DNA of 38,480 nt, taken from assembly GCA_007121785.1 (NCBI GenBank), contig SKJX01000194.1, positions 1 to 38,480 of the forward strand, read 5' to 3'. The notes below the pieces were generated by a model. It did not search any database, was not told the DNA's origin, and saw only the letters and a list, made by a program, of their open reading frames with translations. Positions 8,161 to 16,484 of the stretch are shown piece by piece. Origin of the DNA: Nitriliruptoraceae bacterium (GTDB taxonomy: Bacteria; Actinomycetota; Nitriliruptoria; Nitriliruptorales; Nitriliruptoraceae). The position numbers and the translations under genes are program-made. Numbering within the stretch: the stretch's first letter is position 1; each line of letters begins with the position of its first letter.

Positions 8161-8802
8161 TCAGTCCAGCCCCAAGCGCGCACGCACGGTGGCGACGCTG
8201 GCGGTCGGGTTGGTGACGTCGAACCAGGTCGCGGGCAGCCCAGTGGCCCGGCTGCCGGCCACGTTGGCGGGTTGGTCGTCGACGAACAGCACCTGGTTGG
8301 CCGGCAGCACCATCGCGTCGATGGCGTGATGGAAGGCTCCCGGAGCGGGTTTGAGCACCCCGGTGACAGACCCGTCGACCATCATGGTGACGCGCTCGAA
8401 GAAGGGCTTCGACTCGATCCAGCCGTCGCCGTGGAAGTCCTTGACGTCGTTGGTCAGCAGCCCGATGCGTAGGCCGGCAGTCGCCGCCTCGTCGATCAGC
8501 GCCAGCGTTTCCGGGCGCAAGACGGCCGTGTCCGGTGCCGCGAAGACCTGGCGCATGAAGGCGCCGGTGTGGGGCTCGGTGCCCAGGAGCGGTGCCGCAC
8601 GTTCGGCACGTCGCGCCCAGTAGGCGCGCTCGGTGAGGTGGCCGTCACGGACCTCGGCGAACGCCGGATCCTGGTCGATCTCGAACACCCCGCGTGGGCC
8701 GAGCGCACCGTCGGGCAGCCCGTGGCGTCGCTCCGCTGCGGCGAGCAGTTCGAACGGGGTGCGGATCACCACCCCGCCGATGTCCAACAGCAGCCCGTGC
8801 AC
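8161..8802 (-). CDS. HAD-superfamily hydrolase, similar to its convergent neighbour
   Basis: About 213 residues with HAD motifs LLLDIGGVVI, IGLLTNDVKDF, GVLKPAPGAF and VLFVDDQPAN. Motif II (LLTND), motif III (KPAP) and motif IV (FVDD) match the convergent HAD gene at 7456 almost exactly, so the two are likely paralogues, though the cap regions differ. I prefer the GTG at 8802 because GAGG lies seven bases before it; a GTG at 8808 would add two residues but touches the ribosome site. The gene starts just after the nagA stop, so it is probably co-transcribed with nagA and might act on a sugar phosphate. That substrate is only an inference from the neighbour. Confidence 0.84.
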   Translation of the reverse strand: MHGLLLDIGGVVIRTPFELLAAAERRHGLPDGALGPRGVFEIDQDPAFAEVRDGHLTERAYWARRAERAAPLLGTEPHTGAFMRQVFAAPDTAVLRPETLALIDEAATAGLRIGLLTNDVKDFHGDGWIESKPFFERVTMMVDGSVTGVLKPAPGAFHHAIDAMVLPANQVLFVDDQPANVAGSRATGLPATWFDVTNPTASVATVRARLGLD

Positions 8803-8817
8803 CGGCACCCTCAGCGG

Positions 8818-10035
8818 TCAGCGGTCCCCGATCCAACCAGGCTCGGTCGTCGGAGACGTACCGGGTTCCGCCGAGCGGACCGCGTCCCCGGCCGACGGTG
8901 GGTCGCCGTGGACGAGCTCCCCCCGCACCCAGGTCGCGCGGGCCCGTCCGTCCACCCACCACACCAGGTCGGCGGCGGCATCCGGCGCGAGCCGACCCAG
9001 ATCCGGCCGACCGATGGCATCGGCCGGGACCCGGGTGGCCGCGGTCAGCGCGAGCGCTGGATCGACCCCGGCGTGGATCGTGCCGGCGATGGCGGCGTCC
9101 AGTCGCAGCACCGAGCCGGCGATCGTTCCGTCGTCGCGGACGGGCAACCCGTCGTCGCGGACGTGGGTCCGGGCACCACCGAGGTCGTAGGTGCCGGGTG
9201 GCATCCCGAGGGCACTGATCGCGTCGGTGACCAGCGCCGTGCGGCCGGCTGCGGCAGCGAACGTCGCCCGGACCGCGGTAGGTGCGACATGGTGGCCGTC
9301 GACGATCAGACCGAGCGTGAGGCGAGGGTCGGCCAGCGCGGCGCCGACGACACCGGGGTCTCGGTGGTGCAACGGTCGCTGGGCGTTGAACAGGTGGGTG
9401 ACGAGGCTCGCGCCGGCATCGGCAGCGGTGGCTACCTGCGCGTCGGTGGCGTCGCTGTGGCCGATGGACACCCGCACGCCGGCACCGACGAACCGTTCGA
9501 TGGCCGCGATCGCGCCGGCCCGTTCCGGTGCCAGGGTGACGTAGGCGAGGTCCTCACCACCCGCACCGAGCAGCCGGTCGACCCGCTCCGTGGTGGGGTC
9601 GCACAGGTGCTCGGCGGCGTGGGCCCCGCGGCGACCTTCGGCGAGGAACGGTCCCTCCAGGTGCAGCCCGAGGCTGCGGGCCCCCTCGTCGAGGTCGTCG
9701 CGCAGGTCGCGGTAGCGACGCACGGTGGCGACCAGGGCGTCGACCGGTGCGGTGATCACCGTGGGGACGAAGGCGGTGACCCCGGTGCTTGGCAGGCGTC
9801 GGGCGATCGCCTGCCAACCGTCGCGGTCGGCGCTGGCCAGATCGTAGCCGAACGCGCCGTTGATCTGCAGATCGACCAGGCCCGGTGCGAGGACGCCACC
9901 CTCGAGTCGGACGTCCGCAGGCTGAGGCGGGTTGCCTGAGCCGACCGCGGAGATGGTCGTCCCCTGCACGGTCACCCATCCAGGGCCGACGAGCGCGTCA
10001 TCGAGCAGCAGGGTGCTGGCAGCGATCGTCGTCAC
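8818..10035 (-). CDS. nagA: N-acetylglucosamine-6-phosphate deacetylase
   Basis: This cytoplasmic amidohydrolase removes acetate from GlcNAc-6-phosphate in amino-sugar and cell-wall recycling. Seen in the roughly 405-residue protein: the barrel entry GLVDLQINGAFGYD, in which Q-x-N replaces H-x-H as in the single-metal NagA group; the metal Glu in LHLEGPFLAEGRRGAH; metal His residues in SIGHSDA and THLFNAQ; LIVDGHHV; and the catalytic Asp in LVTDAIS. The GTG at 10035 has GGAAGG six bases upstream and gives a normal family length. An ATG at 10089 would add 18 residues without a convincing ribosome site. No nagB or sugar transporter is beside it; the downstream partner is a HAD protein. Confidence 0.9.
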   Translation of the reverse strand: MTTIAASTLLLDDALVGPGWVTVQGTTISAVGSGNPPQPADVRLEGGVLAPGLVDLQINGAFGYDLASADRDGWQAIARRLPSTGVTAFVPTVITAPVDALVATVRRYRDLRDDLDEGARSLGLHLEGPFLAEGRRGAHAAEHLCDPTTERVDRLLGAGGEDLAYVTLAPERAGAIAAIERFVGAGVRVSIGHSDATDAQVATAADAGASLVTHLFNAQRPLHHRDPGVVGAALADPRLTLGLIVDGHHVAPTAVRATFAAAAGRTALVTDAISALGMPPGTYDLGGARTHVRDDGLPVRDDGTIAGSVLRLDAAIAGTIHAGVDPALALTAATRVPADAIGRPDLGRLAPDAAADLVWWVDGRARATWVRGELVHGDPPSAGDAVRSAEPGTSPTTEPGWIGDR

Positions 10036-10235
10036 GGTGAGCCTTCCGGGGACCTGCGGCGTCGCGACGCCACCAACGGGGTGGGCCATCCCGGCGATGG
10101 TAGTAATGCCCGCGAATCTGTGAGAGACCCGCAGGGAACGTGCGGGCGCGTCCTGGCGGTGAGGTGGCCGGCCACCTGACCGGACGGCCGTCGGATGGGT
10201 CGAGTTGGGAGGGGAACATCCGTACGCTCTGCAGC

Positions 10236-10991
10236 ATGCTCCGCCGAGGGATCTGCAACCTACGCGAGCGGATGGTGCTGGGTCCCTTCCGCTCCCACCT
10301 CGGCGCGGACGAACCCATCCAGGCGTGGGCTCACGTGGTCGGCGACGAGGATCGAGCCGGCGTCCTGTTCGTCACTGAGCGACGGTGCCTGCTCCACCTC
10401 GGGTCGATCGAGCACCCACCGGTGATGATCTCCTGGGCGGAGCTGGCCGGCTGGGATCTGGGGACACCAGCCAACGGTTCGGCGGACGTGACGCTCGGTA
10501 CCGCGGACGGACGCTTGGAGGTGCGGTTGCCGCTGACCACGGCCGGGCAGGCTCGCAAGGCCAACGAGGTCGTCGACCGCCTGCACCGCTCGACGGTGGT
10601 GGCGACGTCGTCGGAGGCGACCGAGAAGGACTCGAGCGGGCCGGTCCCGCTGCAGCCGGCGCAGCGGGGTGTCCGCGGGCATCTGCGCCGGGTGGTCGTG
10701 ACCGTGGTGGGCGTCCTGGTGATCCTGGTCAGCGCCCTGTTCGCGTCGCCGTTCTTCCCCGGACCCGGCGCACTGACGTTCCTGGCCGGTCTCGCGTTGC
10801 TCGCGCGCGAGTACGACTGGGCCCGGGACGTGCACACCTGGGTCCGCCGCAAGTTCGAACAGGTGTGGGCGTGGTGGAAGCGTCGCCGCGAGCAGCGGCG
10901 GATCCGACGCAGTCAGCGCGCGGAGCTGCGCCTCCAGGTGGATCAGCAGCGGCAGCTCGAGTACCAGCAGGAGGTCAACCCGCCCGGGTGA
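10236..10991 (+). CDS. PGPGW-family membrane protein with N-terminal PH-like region
   Basis: The C-terminal part contains a hydrophobic hairpin of two likely membrane segments joined by SPFFPGPGALTFLAGLALLA, the hallmark of the PGPGW putative transmembrane family, whose function is unknown. After it come EYDWARDVHTWVRRKF and a highly basic, Gln-rich coiled-coil-like tail. The N-terminal half (roughly residues 20-125) alternates beta-like strands (GVLFVTERRCLLHLG, VMISWAELAGWDLG, VTLGTADGRLEVRLPL) and resembles a bacterial PH-type domain; that is a guess from pattern. The ATG at 10236 is eight bases after a TACGCT hexamer, compatible with leaderless expression. Earlier and later starts (10140, 10272) remain possible. 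It is divergent from nagA. Confidence 0.7.
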   Translation: MLRRGICNLRERMVLGPFRSHLGADEPIQAWAHVVGDEDRAGVLFVTERRCLLHLGSIEHPPVMISWAELAGWDLGTPANGSADVTLGTADGRLEVRLPLTTAGQARKANEVVDRLHRSTVVATSSEATEKDSSGPVPLQPAQRGVRGHLRRVVVTVVGVLVILVSALFASPFFPGPGALTFLAGLALLAREYDWARDVHTWVRRKFEQVWAWWKRRREQRRIRRSQRAELRLQVDQQRQLEYQQEVNPPG

Positions 10992-11033
10992 GGGCCAGGG
11001 TCGGCGGTTGATCTGCCAGGGTGAGGGCCAGGG
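10986..11033 (+). repeat. Direct repeat, two 15-bp copies around a gene junction
   Basis: GGGTGAGGGCCAGGG occurs at 10986-11000 and again at 11019-11033. The first copy carries the stop codon of the PGPGW gene and the second leads into the GGGAGGGG ribosome site of the MFS gene. It looks like a small local duplication that created the present intergenic spacer. Confidence 0.8.
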
Positions 11034-11041
11034 AGGGGCAG

Positions 11042-12391
11042 GTGGGCCAGGACGGCGCCGCGGGCCAGCCGGCCACGTCGTGGTGGGCGCGACGGACCGC
11101 CGGGCTGGACGGGCGGTTCTGGAAGCTCTGGGGTGCGGTGGCGTCGTCGAACCTGGGTGACGGGCTGGCCTCGCTGGCGTTCCCGTGGCTCGCGTCGCTG
11201 CTGACCCGGGACGCGTTGGCGATCGCTGGGGTGGCGCTGGCCACCCGGCTGCCATGGTTGGTGTTCAGCCTGCAGGCGGGGGTGCTGGGCGACCGTCTCG
11301 ACCGCCGGCGGTTGATGGTCGGGGCCAACACCGTCCGGGCGGTGGTCGCCGGCGGCGCCGCGGCCGCGGTCGCGGCCGAGGTGATGAGCCTGCCGCTGCT
11401 CTACCTCGCCGCCTTCGTGCTGGGCATGTGCGAGGTGCTGTTCGACAACACCTCGCAGGCGCTGCTCCCGGCGATCGTCCCTCGCGACCGCCTAGAGCGG
11501 GCGAACGGCAACATCATGGGCGCGCAGATGGTGGTCGCCGACTTCGTGTCGCGGCCGGTCGCCGGTGCCCTGATCGGCGTAGCCCTCTCCCTGCCGTTCG
11601 CGATCGATGCGGTGACGGCCGCGGTCTCGGCCGGGTTGATCGCGCTGATCCCGGGGCGGTTCGGTCGCGACCCCGGCGCAAGCCCGGCCGCCGAGGTGGC
11701 ACCCACCGGCCAGATCCCCGCGGCACCGGCACCGCGCGTGCCCATGCGGACCCAGATCGGGGAGGGCCTGGTCTGGTTGTGGAACCACCGCCTCCTGCGG
11801 ACGCTCGCGCTGGCGCTGGCGACGCTCAACGGGGTCGGTGCGGCCACGATGGCCACGATCGTGCTGTTCGCCCAGGAGGTCCTGGCGCTGGGCAGCTTCG
11901 GGTTCGGGCTGCTGATGGTCGCTGGCGGCATCGGCGGGTTGGCGGGCAGCCTGGCCGGGCCGACGCTGGCCGAACGCATCGGGTCCGGGCCGTCGATGCT
12001 GCTGACGATGGTCGTCCCGATCGCGACCGGACTGATCATCGCGACCACCTCGAACGCTTGGGTGGTCGGTGCCTGCATGGTGGTCGGCAGCTTCACCGCG
12101 ATCGTGTGGAACGTGGTGACCGTGTCGCTGCGACAGACGATGATCCCCGACGAGATCCTCGGCAGGGTCAACAGCGTCTACCGGTTCTTCGGTTGGGGTG
12201 TCATGCCGCTGGGCACGTTGCTCGGGGGAGGGCTGGTCACGCTCGTCGAACAGCAGATCTCCCGCGACGTCGGGTTGCGGGCACCGTTCGTCGCTGGCGC
12301 GGTGATCCATGTGGCACTGGTGGCGGTCGCCGCTCGACGCTTGACCACCGATGCGGTGGAGCAGGCCAAAGCCGCCGCCCCCGAGCGGTAG
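11042..12391 (+). CDS. MFS transporter, EntS/MFS_3-like exporter
   Basis: A major facilitator protein of 449 residues with about twelve hydrophobic segments in two halves, joined by a hydrophilic loop around residues 215-245 (GRFGRDPGASPAAEVAP). The first half has ASSNLGDGLASLAFPWLAS and the loop-2/3 motif GVLGDRLDRRRLMVGAN; the second half contains RQTMIPDEILGRVNSVYRFF, which is typical of the MFS_3 group that includes the enterobactin exporter EntS and macrolide efflux pumps. By family it is a proton-driven exporter of a small hydrophobic compound; the substrate is unknown. The GTG at 11042 follows GGGAGGGG; a GTG at 11021 lies in the direct repeat and is less likely. A hairpin overlaps its stop. 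Confidence 0.87.
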   Translation: MGQDGAAGQPATSWWARRTAGLDGRFWKLWGAVASSNLGDGLASLAFPWLASLLTRDALAIAGVALATRLPWLVFSLQAGVLGDRLDRRRLMVGANTVRAVVAGGAAAAVAAEVMSLPLLYLAAFVLGMCEVLFDNTSQALLPAIVPRDRLERANGNIMGAQMVVADFVSRPVAGALIGVALSLPFAIDAVTAAVSAGLIALIPGRFGRDPGASPAAEVAPTGQIPAAPAPRVPMRTQIGEGLVWLWNHRLLRTLALALATLNGVGAATMATIVLFAQEVLALGSFGFGLLMVAGGIGGLAGSLAGPTLAERIGSGPSMLLTMVVPIATGLIIATTSNAWVVGACMVVGSFTAIVWNVVTVSLRQTMIPDEILGRVNSVYRFFGWGVMPLGTLLGGGLVTLVEQQISRDVGLRAPFVAGAVIHVALVAVAARRLTTDAVEQAKAAAPER

Positions 12392-12400
12392 CCGGGGGCG
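12376..12400 (+). terminator. Possible terminator hairpin at the MFS stop codon
   Basis: CGCCCCCG at 12376-12383 can pair with CGGGGGCG at 12393-12400 across a nine-base loop that contains part of the stop codon. No T-run follows, so termination is uncertain. Confidence 0.35.
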
Positions 12401-12511
12401 CGGAGCTGCGGTGGGTCGGTGCACCATCACCCGGCGGGTTCGTACTACCTGCCGAGACGCGTGATCCTGGTTTGGCAGCATCTCACGTCGGACGGTGTCC
12501 GTTCGGTCGCG

Positions 12512-12517
12512 TAGGGT
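12512..12517 (+). promoter_or_regulatory. Candidate -10 element of the NCS2 permease
   Basis: TAGGGT lies 58 bases before the permease ATG and downstream of the preceding hairpin. No matching -35 was found at 16-18 bases, which is common for actinobacterial promoters. Confidence 0.35.
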
Positions 12518-12575
12518 CCATCGCTCGACGGGGATGCCGTGTGCGTCGGTGCTCGCAGCCGGGAAGGTAGTCGAG

Positions 12576-14036
12576 ATGGATGAACGACCGGTCGACGTCC
12601 TCTACGACGTCGAAGAGATGCCACCCCTTCGGGAAGCGATCCCACTCGGGCTGCAGCATGTGCTGGTGATGGTCGCCAGCAACGTGACGATCCCGATCAT
12701 CATCGCCGGCGTGGTCGGCGCGACCACGGGCGAGACCGCGTTCCTCGTGCAGGTCGCGTTGCTCGTCGCCGGGCTCACGACCCTGCTCCAGACGATCGGC
12801 GTCGGGCCGGTGGGTGCCCGACTCCCGGTGGTGCAGGGCACCAGCTTCGGCTTCCTGGTGATCGCGATCCCGCTCGCGTCGGAGTACGGCCTCTCCGCCG
12901 TCTTCGGTGGCGCGATCTTCGCGGGGCTCGTGCAGGTGGTCCTCGGGGTCTCGTTGCGCTGGCTGAGGAGCATCTTCCCTCCGCTGGTCAGCGGCATCGT
13001 GGTGCTGGTCATCGGGGTCGGGCTGCTGCCCGCGGGGGTGAACCTCGCCGGCGGTGGTGTCGGATCGGAGGACTTCGGTTCGCCGAGCAACCTGATGTTG
13101 GCGGGCATCGTGCTGCTGGCGATCCTGGTGGCCTACGCGCTCGGCAAGGGGATGATCAGCGCGGCGTCCGTGCTGATCGGCCTGATCGTCGGCTACCTGG
13201 TCGCGCTGCCGATGGGTGCGGTCGACACCGCGCAGATCGCCGAGGCCGCCTGGTTCTCGCTCCCGCGCCCGCTCGAGTTCGGCCTGAGCTTCCCGGCGGC
13301 GGCGGTCATCGGCATGAGCATCATGGCGATCGCGACCTCGGTGGAGACGATCGGCGACCTGGCAGCCATCACCAAGGGAGGGGCTGGCCGCGAGGTCACC
13401 GACAAGGAACTGTCCGGCGGTGTCCTCGCCGACGGCGTCGGCACCGCGTTCGCGTCACTGTTCAGTGCGATGCCGAACACCTCGTTCAGCCAGAACGTCG
13501 GTCTGGTCGCGTTCACCGGCGTGATGAGCCGTCACGTGGTCTCGATCGGCGCTGGGATGCTCATCCTGGCAGGGCTGGTCCCCAAGTTCGCGGCGGTCAT
13601 CGCCGCGATGCCCGATGCGGTGCTTGGCGGGGCGGCGATCGTGATGTTCGCGATGGTCGCCGCCGCAGGTATCCGGCTCCTGGCTGAGACCCGGCTCGAC
13701 CGTCGCGATCTGCTGATCATCGCCGTCTCGGTCGGGGTTGGTCAGGGCATCGTGGCCGCACCCGACATCGTGGCGGGCGCGGCCGATCAGCTGCGCGTGC
13801 TGCTCGAGACGGGCATCGTGCCGGCCGGCTTCCTCGCCGTGATCCTCAACCTGATCCTGCCCGGCCGGTATGTCGGTACCCACGCAACCCTGGGGGCTGC
13901 GATCGCACCCGACACGGGTGGCTCGCCCGATGCTCGGGCGCGCCGTGCCGGCGAGGTGTTGAGCGATGCCGGCGATCGCCCGCCACAGGCATCGCCGGAC
14001 GAGGGGGGTGGCGACCCCGACCCGCCCACACGGTGA
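12576..14036 (+). CDS. NCS2 (xanthine/uracil) nucleobase permease
   Basis: A 486-residue polytopic membrane protein of the nucleobase-cation symporter-2 family. Seen: the N-terminal PLREAIPLGLQHVLVMVASN, the substrate-site segment GARLPVVQGTSFGFL, SIMAIATSVETIGDLAAITK, and the family signature around VLADGVGTAFASLFSAMPNTSFSQNVG near residues 285-310. These features are typical of proton-coupled xanthine, urate or uracil uptake; the Q and E of VQGTSFGF and ATSVETIGD favour purines slightly, but the exact base is not certain. The chosen ATG has GGGAAGG eight bases upstream. The C-terminal 45 residues form a hydrophilic Asp/Pro-rich tail. Its stop overlaps the next transporter start by four bases. 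Confidence 0.92.
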   Translation: MDERPVDVLYDVEEMPPLREAIPLGLQHVLVMVASNVTIPIIIAGVVGATTGETAFLVQVALLVAGLTTLLQTIGVGPVGARLPVVQGTSFGFLVIAIPLASEYGLSAVFGGAIFAGLVQVVLGVSLRWLRSIFPPLVSGIVVLVIGVGLLPAGVNLAGGGVGSEDFGSPSNLMLAGIVLLAILVAYALGKGMISAASVLIGLIVGYLVALPMGAVDTAQIAEAAWFSLPRPLEFGLSFPAAAVIGMSIMAIATSVETIGDLAAITKGGAGREVTDKELSGGVLADGVGTAFASLFSAMPNTSFSQNVGLVAFTGVMSRHVVSIGAGMLILAGLVPKFAAVIAAMPDAVLGGAAIVMFAMVAAAGIRLLAETRLDRRDLLIIAVSVGVGQGIVAAPDIVAGAADQLRVLLETGIVPAGFLAVILNLILPGRYVGTHATLGAAIAPDTGGSPDARARRAGEVLSDAGDRPPQASPDEGGGDPDPPTR

Positions 14037-15313
14037 GCTGGCAGCGGCCTGGGCGCGGCTGGTGGGCAGCCGCGCTCGGGTTCACCTTGCTGGTCGGCAT
14101 CTTCCCCCAGTTCGCGCTCGGTGCGCTGGGGCCACAACTCCGCGGCGAGTTGGATGTCAGCCCCTCTGATCTCGGCTTGGTGTTCGCCGGCCTGTACGTC
14201 GCCGGGGTGATCGGATCACCACTGGCTGGTCCGATCGTCGACCGGCTAGGACCACGTCGTAGCTGCGTCGGATTGCAACTGACCGTCGCGATCGCGCTCG
14301 TGGCCGCTTCCCTCGTGACGTCGCGCACGGGCCTGATCGTGGCGATGATCCCCGCTGGGGCGGCGATGGCCTTCGCCAACCCGGGCACAAACCGGTGGGC
14401 GGCCGCCGCGTCGCAGCCGCAGACGCAGGCGCAGTTGGTCGGGTTCGCGCAAGCGGGGGTGCAGGCCGGAGCGCTGGTCGCCGGCGGGTTGGCCTCCGCC
14501 ATCGCGCTCGGACTGGATTGGCGTGGCGCGCTACGCATCGGCGCGGCGCTCGCCGTGATCGGCGCGTTCCTGGCGCTGCGTGCGCCCAAGGACGACTCGT
14601 GGAAGGGCCCGGGCGATGTCCCGCGCGGCCGGGAGCGCGATGCCGCACCGACGGGTGGGCTGAGAAGGTCGGCGGTCGGCCAGGAGACGACGGCACGGGA
14701 TGGCCGCGGGCCGGTTGCGTCGGTCGACCCGCGCCGCGCCCTCGTGGCGCTGGCGATCTACGCGGCCATGATGGGTGCCGGCACCGCGGTGGTGTTCGCC
14801 TACCTCCCGACGTTCGCCGTGGACGTGGGCGGGATGGGTGTTGCGCTGGCGGGCGCCACCGCCAGCGTCTACGGCGGGACGGCGCTGCTGTGCCGGCTCG
14901 CGATCGGCGCGGTGCTGCGCGACCCTGACCGCCACCTGCGCACCATGCTGGTGGTCTTCGCTGCCGGTGCAGCCGCCTCCATCGCCATCGTGACCGCCGG
15001 AGCCGTCGCGCCGGTCTGGATCCTCGTCGGTGCCGTGGTGTTCGGTGCGACGGGCACGACCTGGCCGGCCGTGGCCTTCCTGGCCGTGGTCCGGATGAGC
15101 CCGGCAAGGTCGGCTGGCCGGGCAACCGGCTGGATGGCGGCTGCGTTCTACCTGGGCCTGTGGCTGAGTCCTCCGGTCGCCGGCGCGGTCATCGCCGTCG
15201 CCGGGTACGGGCCCGCGTGGGGCGGTGCGATCGGGGCCTACCTCGTCGCCGTCCTCCCAGCGCTCACCCTCGGCCACCGCGAACCCGAAGGTGCTGCTGC
15301 CGGGGCGGGCTGA
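14033..15313 (+). CDS. MFS transporter co-translated with the nucleobase permease
   Basis: A 426-residue major facilitator protein with about twelve membrane segments: six in the N half (from WWAAALGFTLLVGIFPQFAL to ALRIGAALAVIGAFLAL), a hydrophilic central loop near residues 185-240, then six more. The loop-2/3 motif is PLAGPIVDRLGPRRSCVG. The GTG start lies within the stop of the permease gene (GTGA), so both proteins are probably made from one message at similar levels. Substrate is unknown; a role with purine or pyrimidine metabolites is an inference from the pairing. The next gene is convergent. Confidence 0.86.
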   Translation: MSWQRPGRGWWAAALGFTLLVGIFPQFALGALGPQLRGELDVSPSDLGLVFAGLYVAGVIGSPLAGPIVDRLGPRRSCVGLQLTVAIALVAASLVTSRTGLIVAMIPAGAAMAFANPGTNRWAAAASQPQTQAQLVGFAQAGVQAGALVAGGLASAIALGLDWRGALRIGAALAVIGAFLALRAPKDDSWKGPGDVPRGRERDAAPTGGLRRSAVGQETTARDGRGPVASVDPRRALVALAIYAAMMGAGTAVVFAYLPTFAVDVGGMGVALAGATASVYGGTALLCRLAIGAVLRDPDRHLRTMLVVFAAGAAASIAIVTAGAVAPVWILVGAVVFGATGTTWPAVAFLAVVRMSPARSAGRATGWMAAAFYLGLWLSPPVAGAVIAVAGYGPAWGGAIGAYLVAVLPALTLGHREPEGAAAGAG

Positions 15314-15425
15314 CGTGCGCAGCCGTCTCCCGCGGGCGGGCCATCGCTTGTCGCGGTTCGGCCGCTCCTTGCTCGACGCGCTGCTGTGCGATCCGAGAGC
15401 CGTCGTCCATCGAGCCGGACCGGTG

Positions 15426-15453
15426 GTCCTGCCCCGGTGGGGGTTCGCAGGAC
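15426..15453. terminator. Possible hairpin in the convergent gap
   Basis: In the 219-base gap between convergent genes (15314-15532), GTCCTG (15426) pairs with CAGGAC (ending 15453), and an inner CCCC-GGT-GGGG stem adds to it, with a five-base bulge on one side. No T-run is present. Nothing else recognisable lies in this gap. Confidence 0.3.
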
Positions 15454-15532
15454 ACCCGACCGGACCTTCGGCGTCCCGGTCCACGCGATGTGCGGTCGGG
15501 ACCGGTGCTGGCCTCCCCGGTGCCGTGCGCTG

Positions 15533-16402
15533 TCAGGGTCGCGGCCCCTGCCGCGTCCGCGCGAGCGTCAGCAACCGCACCGAGCCGTACATCGTCATCT
15601 CCGCCGCGGGGTCGTTGAACTCGGCCGCGATCGCATCGGGATCGAGGTGTCGGGCGCTCGGCCCCATGCCCGCAAGATCCGCGGCCTCGGCAGGTGTCAG
15701 TGCCCGTTGCCAGGTCACGTGATGTCGACCCGTCACGGTCAGGTTCGGTGCCAGCTGCGCGTGGAGGCGATCGTCCTTGGCGTCGTCGACCCGCAGCATG
15801 CCGAAGCGTGCGCTCAGGCCGGCGAGGTGCTCGGCGGTCGGCACGACCACGATCAACCGACCGTGCGGTGCGAGCATGCGGGCCAGCTCGGCGCCGTTGC
15901 GGGGCGCGAAGGCGACGATGCCGACGTCGGCGACCGCGTCGCTGACCGGTAGCCCTGCCCAGACGTCGGCGACGATCGACACCACCCGGCGATGGACCCG
16001 AGTTGCCTGGCGAGCCGCGTGTTTGGACACGTCGATGGCGATCCCACAGCGGTCGGCGTGGTCGCCGACGAGCCGGGCGAGGTGGACACCGGGGCCCGCG
16101 CCGACGTCGATCAGGACCTTCGGGCGGCCGGTCTCGGTGCCGGAGAGCACGGCGTCCGCGGCGCTGGCGAGGGCGTCAAGCAGGGGGTCGAACAGCCCCG
16201 CAGCGAGCACCCGTTCGCGGCGCGCGACCATCGCCGAGTCGTCGCCGTGGTGGCGGGTGCCAGCGCCGCCCACCAGGTTGACGTAGCCCTGCCGGGCCAG
16301 GTCGAACCGGTGGCCGGCATCGCAGACCAGCGCCCGGTCGGCGAGGTGGAGCGCGCTACCGCAGTGCGGGCAACGCAACGCGGCGACGGCGGCGGGGTGC
16401 AC
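15533..16402 (-). CDS. rlmA: 23S rRNA (guanine-N1)-methyltransferase, RlmA family
   Basis: About 289 residues. The N-terminal zinc-binding element is seen as LRCPHCGSALHL and VCDAGHRFDLARQGYVNL, giving the C-x2-C, C-x3-H ligand set of the RlmA family. A Rossmann SAM-methyltransferase core follows (VLIDVGAGPGVHLARL, CGIAIDVSKHAARQA, GIVAFAPRNGAELARML). The family methylates G745 or G748 of 23S rRNA; some actinobacterial members (TlrB group) give macrolide resistance, others are housekeeping, and the sequence cannot decide which. The GTG at 16402 has GAGG four bases upstream; a longer frame to 16534 adds an Arg/Pro-rich stretch with no family similarity. It follows the APC permease on the same strand after an 82-base gap. 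Confidence 0.88.
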   Translation of the reverse strand: MHPAAVAALRCPHCGSALHLADRALVCDAGHRFDLARQGYVNLVGGAGTRHHGDDSAMVARRERVLAAGLFDPLLDALASAADAVLSGTETGRPKVLIDVGAGPGVHLARLVGDHADRCGIAIDVSKHAARQATRVHRRVVSIVADVWAGLPVSDAVADVGIVAFAPRNGAELARMLAPHGRLIVVVPTAEHLAGLSARFGMLRVDDAKDDRLHAQLAPNLTVTGRHHVTWQRALTPAEAADLAGMGPSARHLDPDAIAAEFNDPAAEMTMYGSVRLLTLARTRQGPRP

Positions 16403-16484
16403 GTGACCTCGGGATCCGGGACGATGCGCAGCTGACCTCGCCGCGCGGCGGTCGAGCGTAGACCGCGGCGCCCGGGGGCACGGC

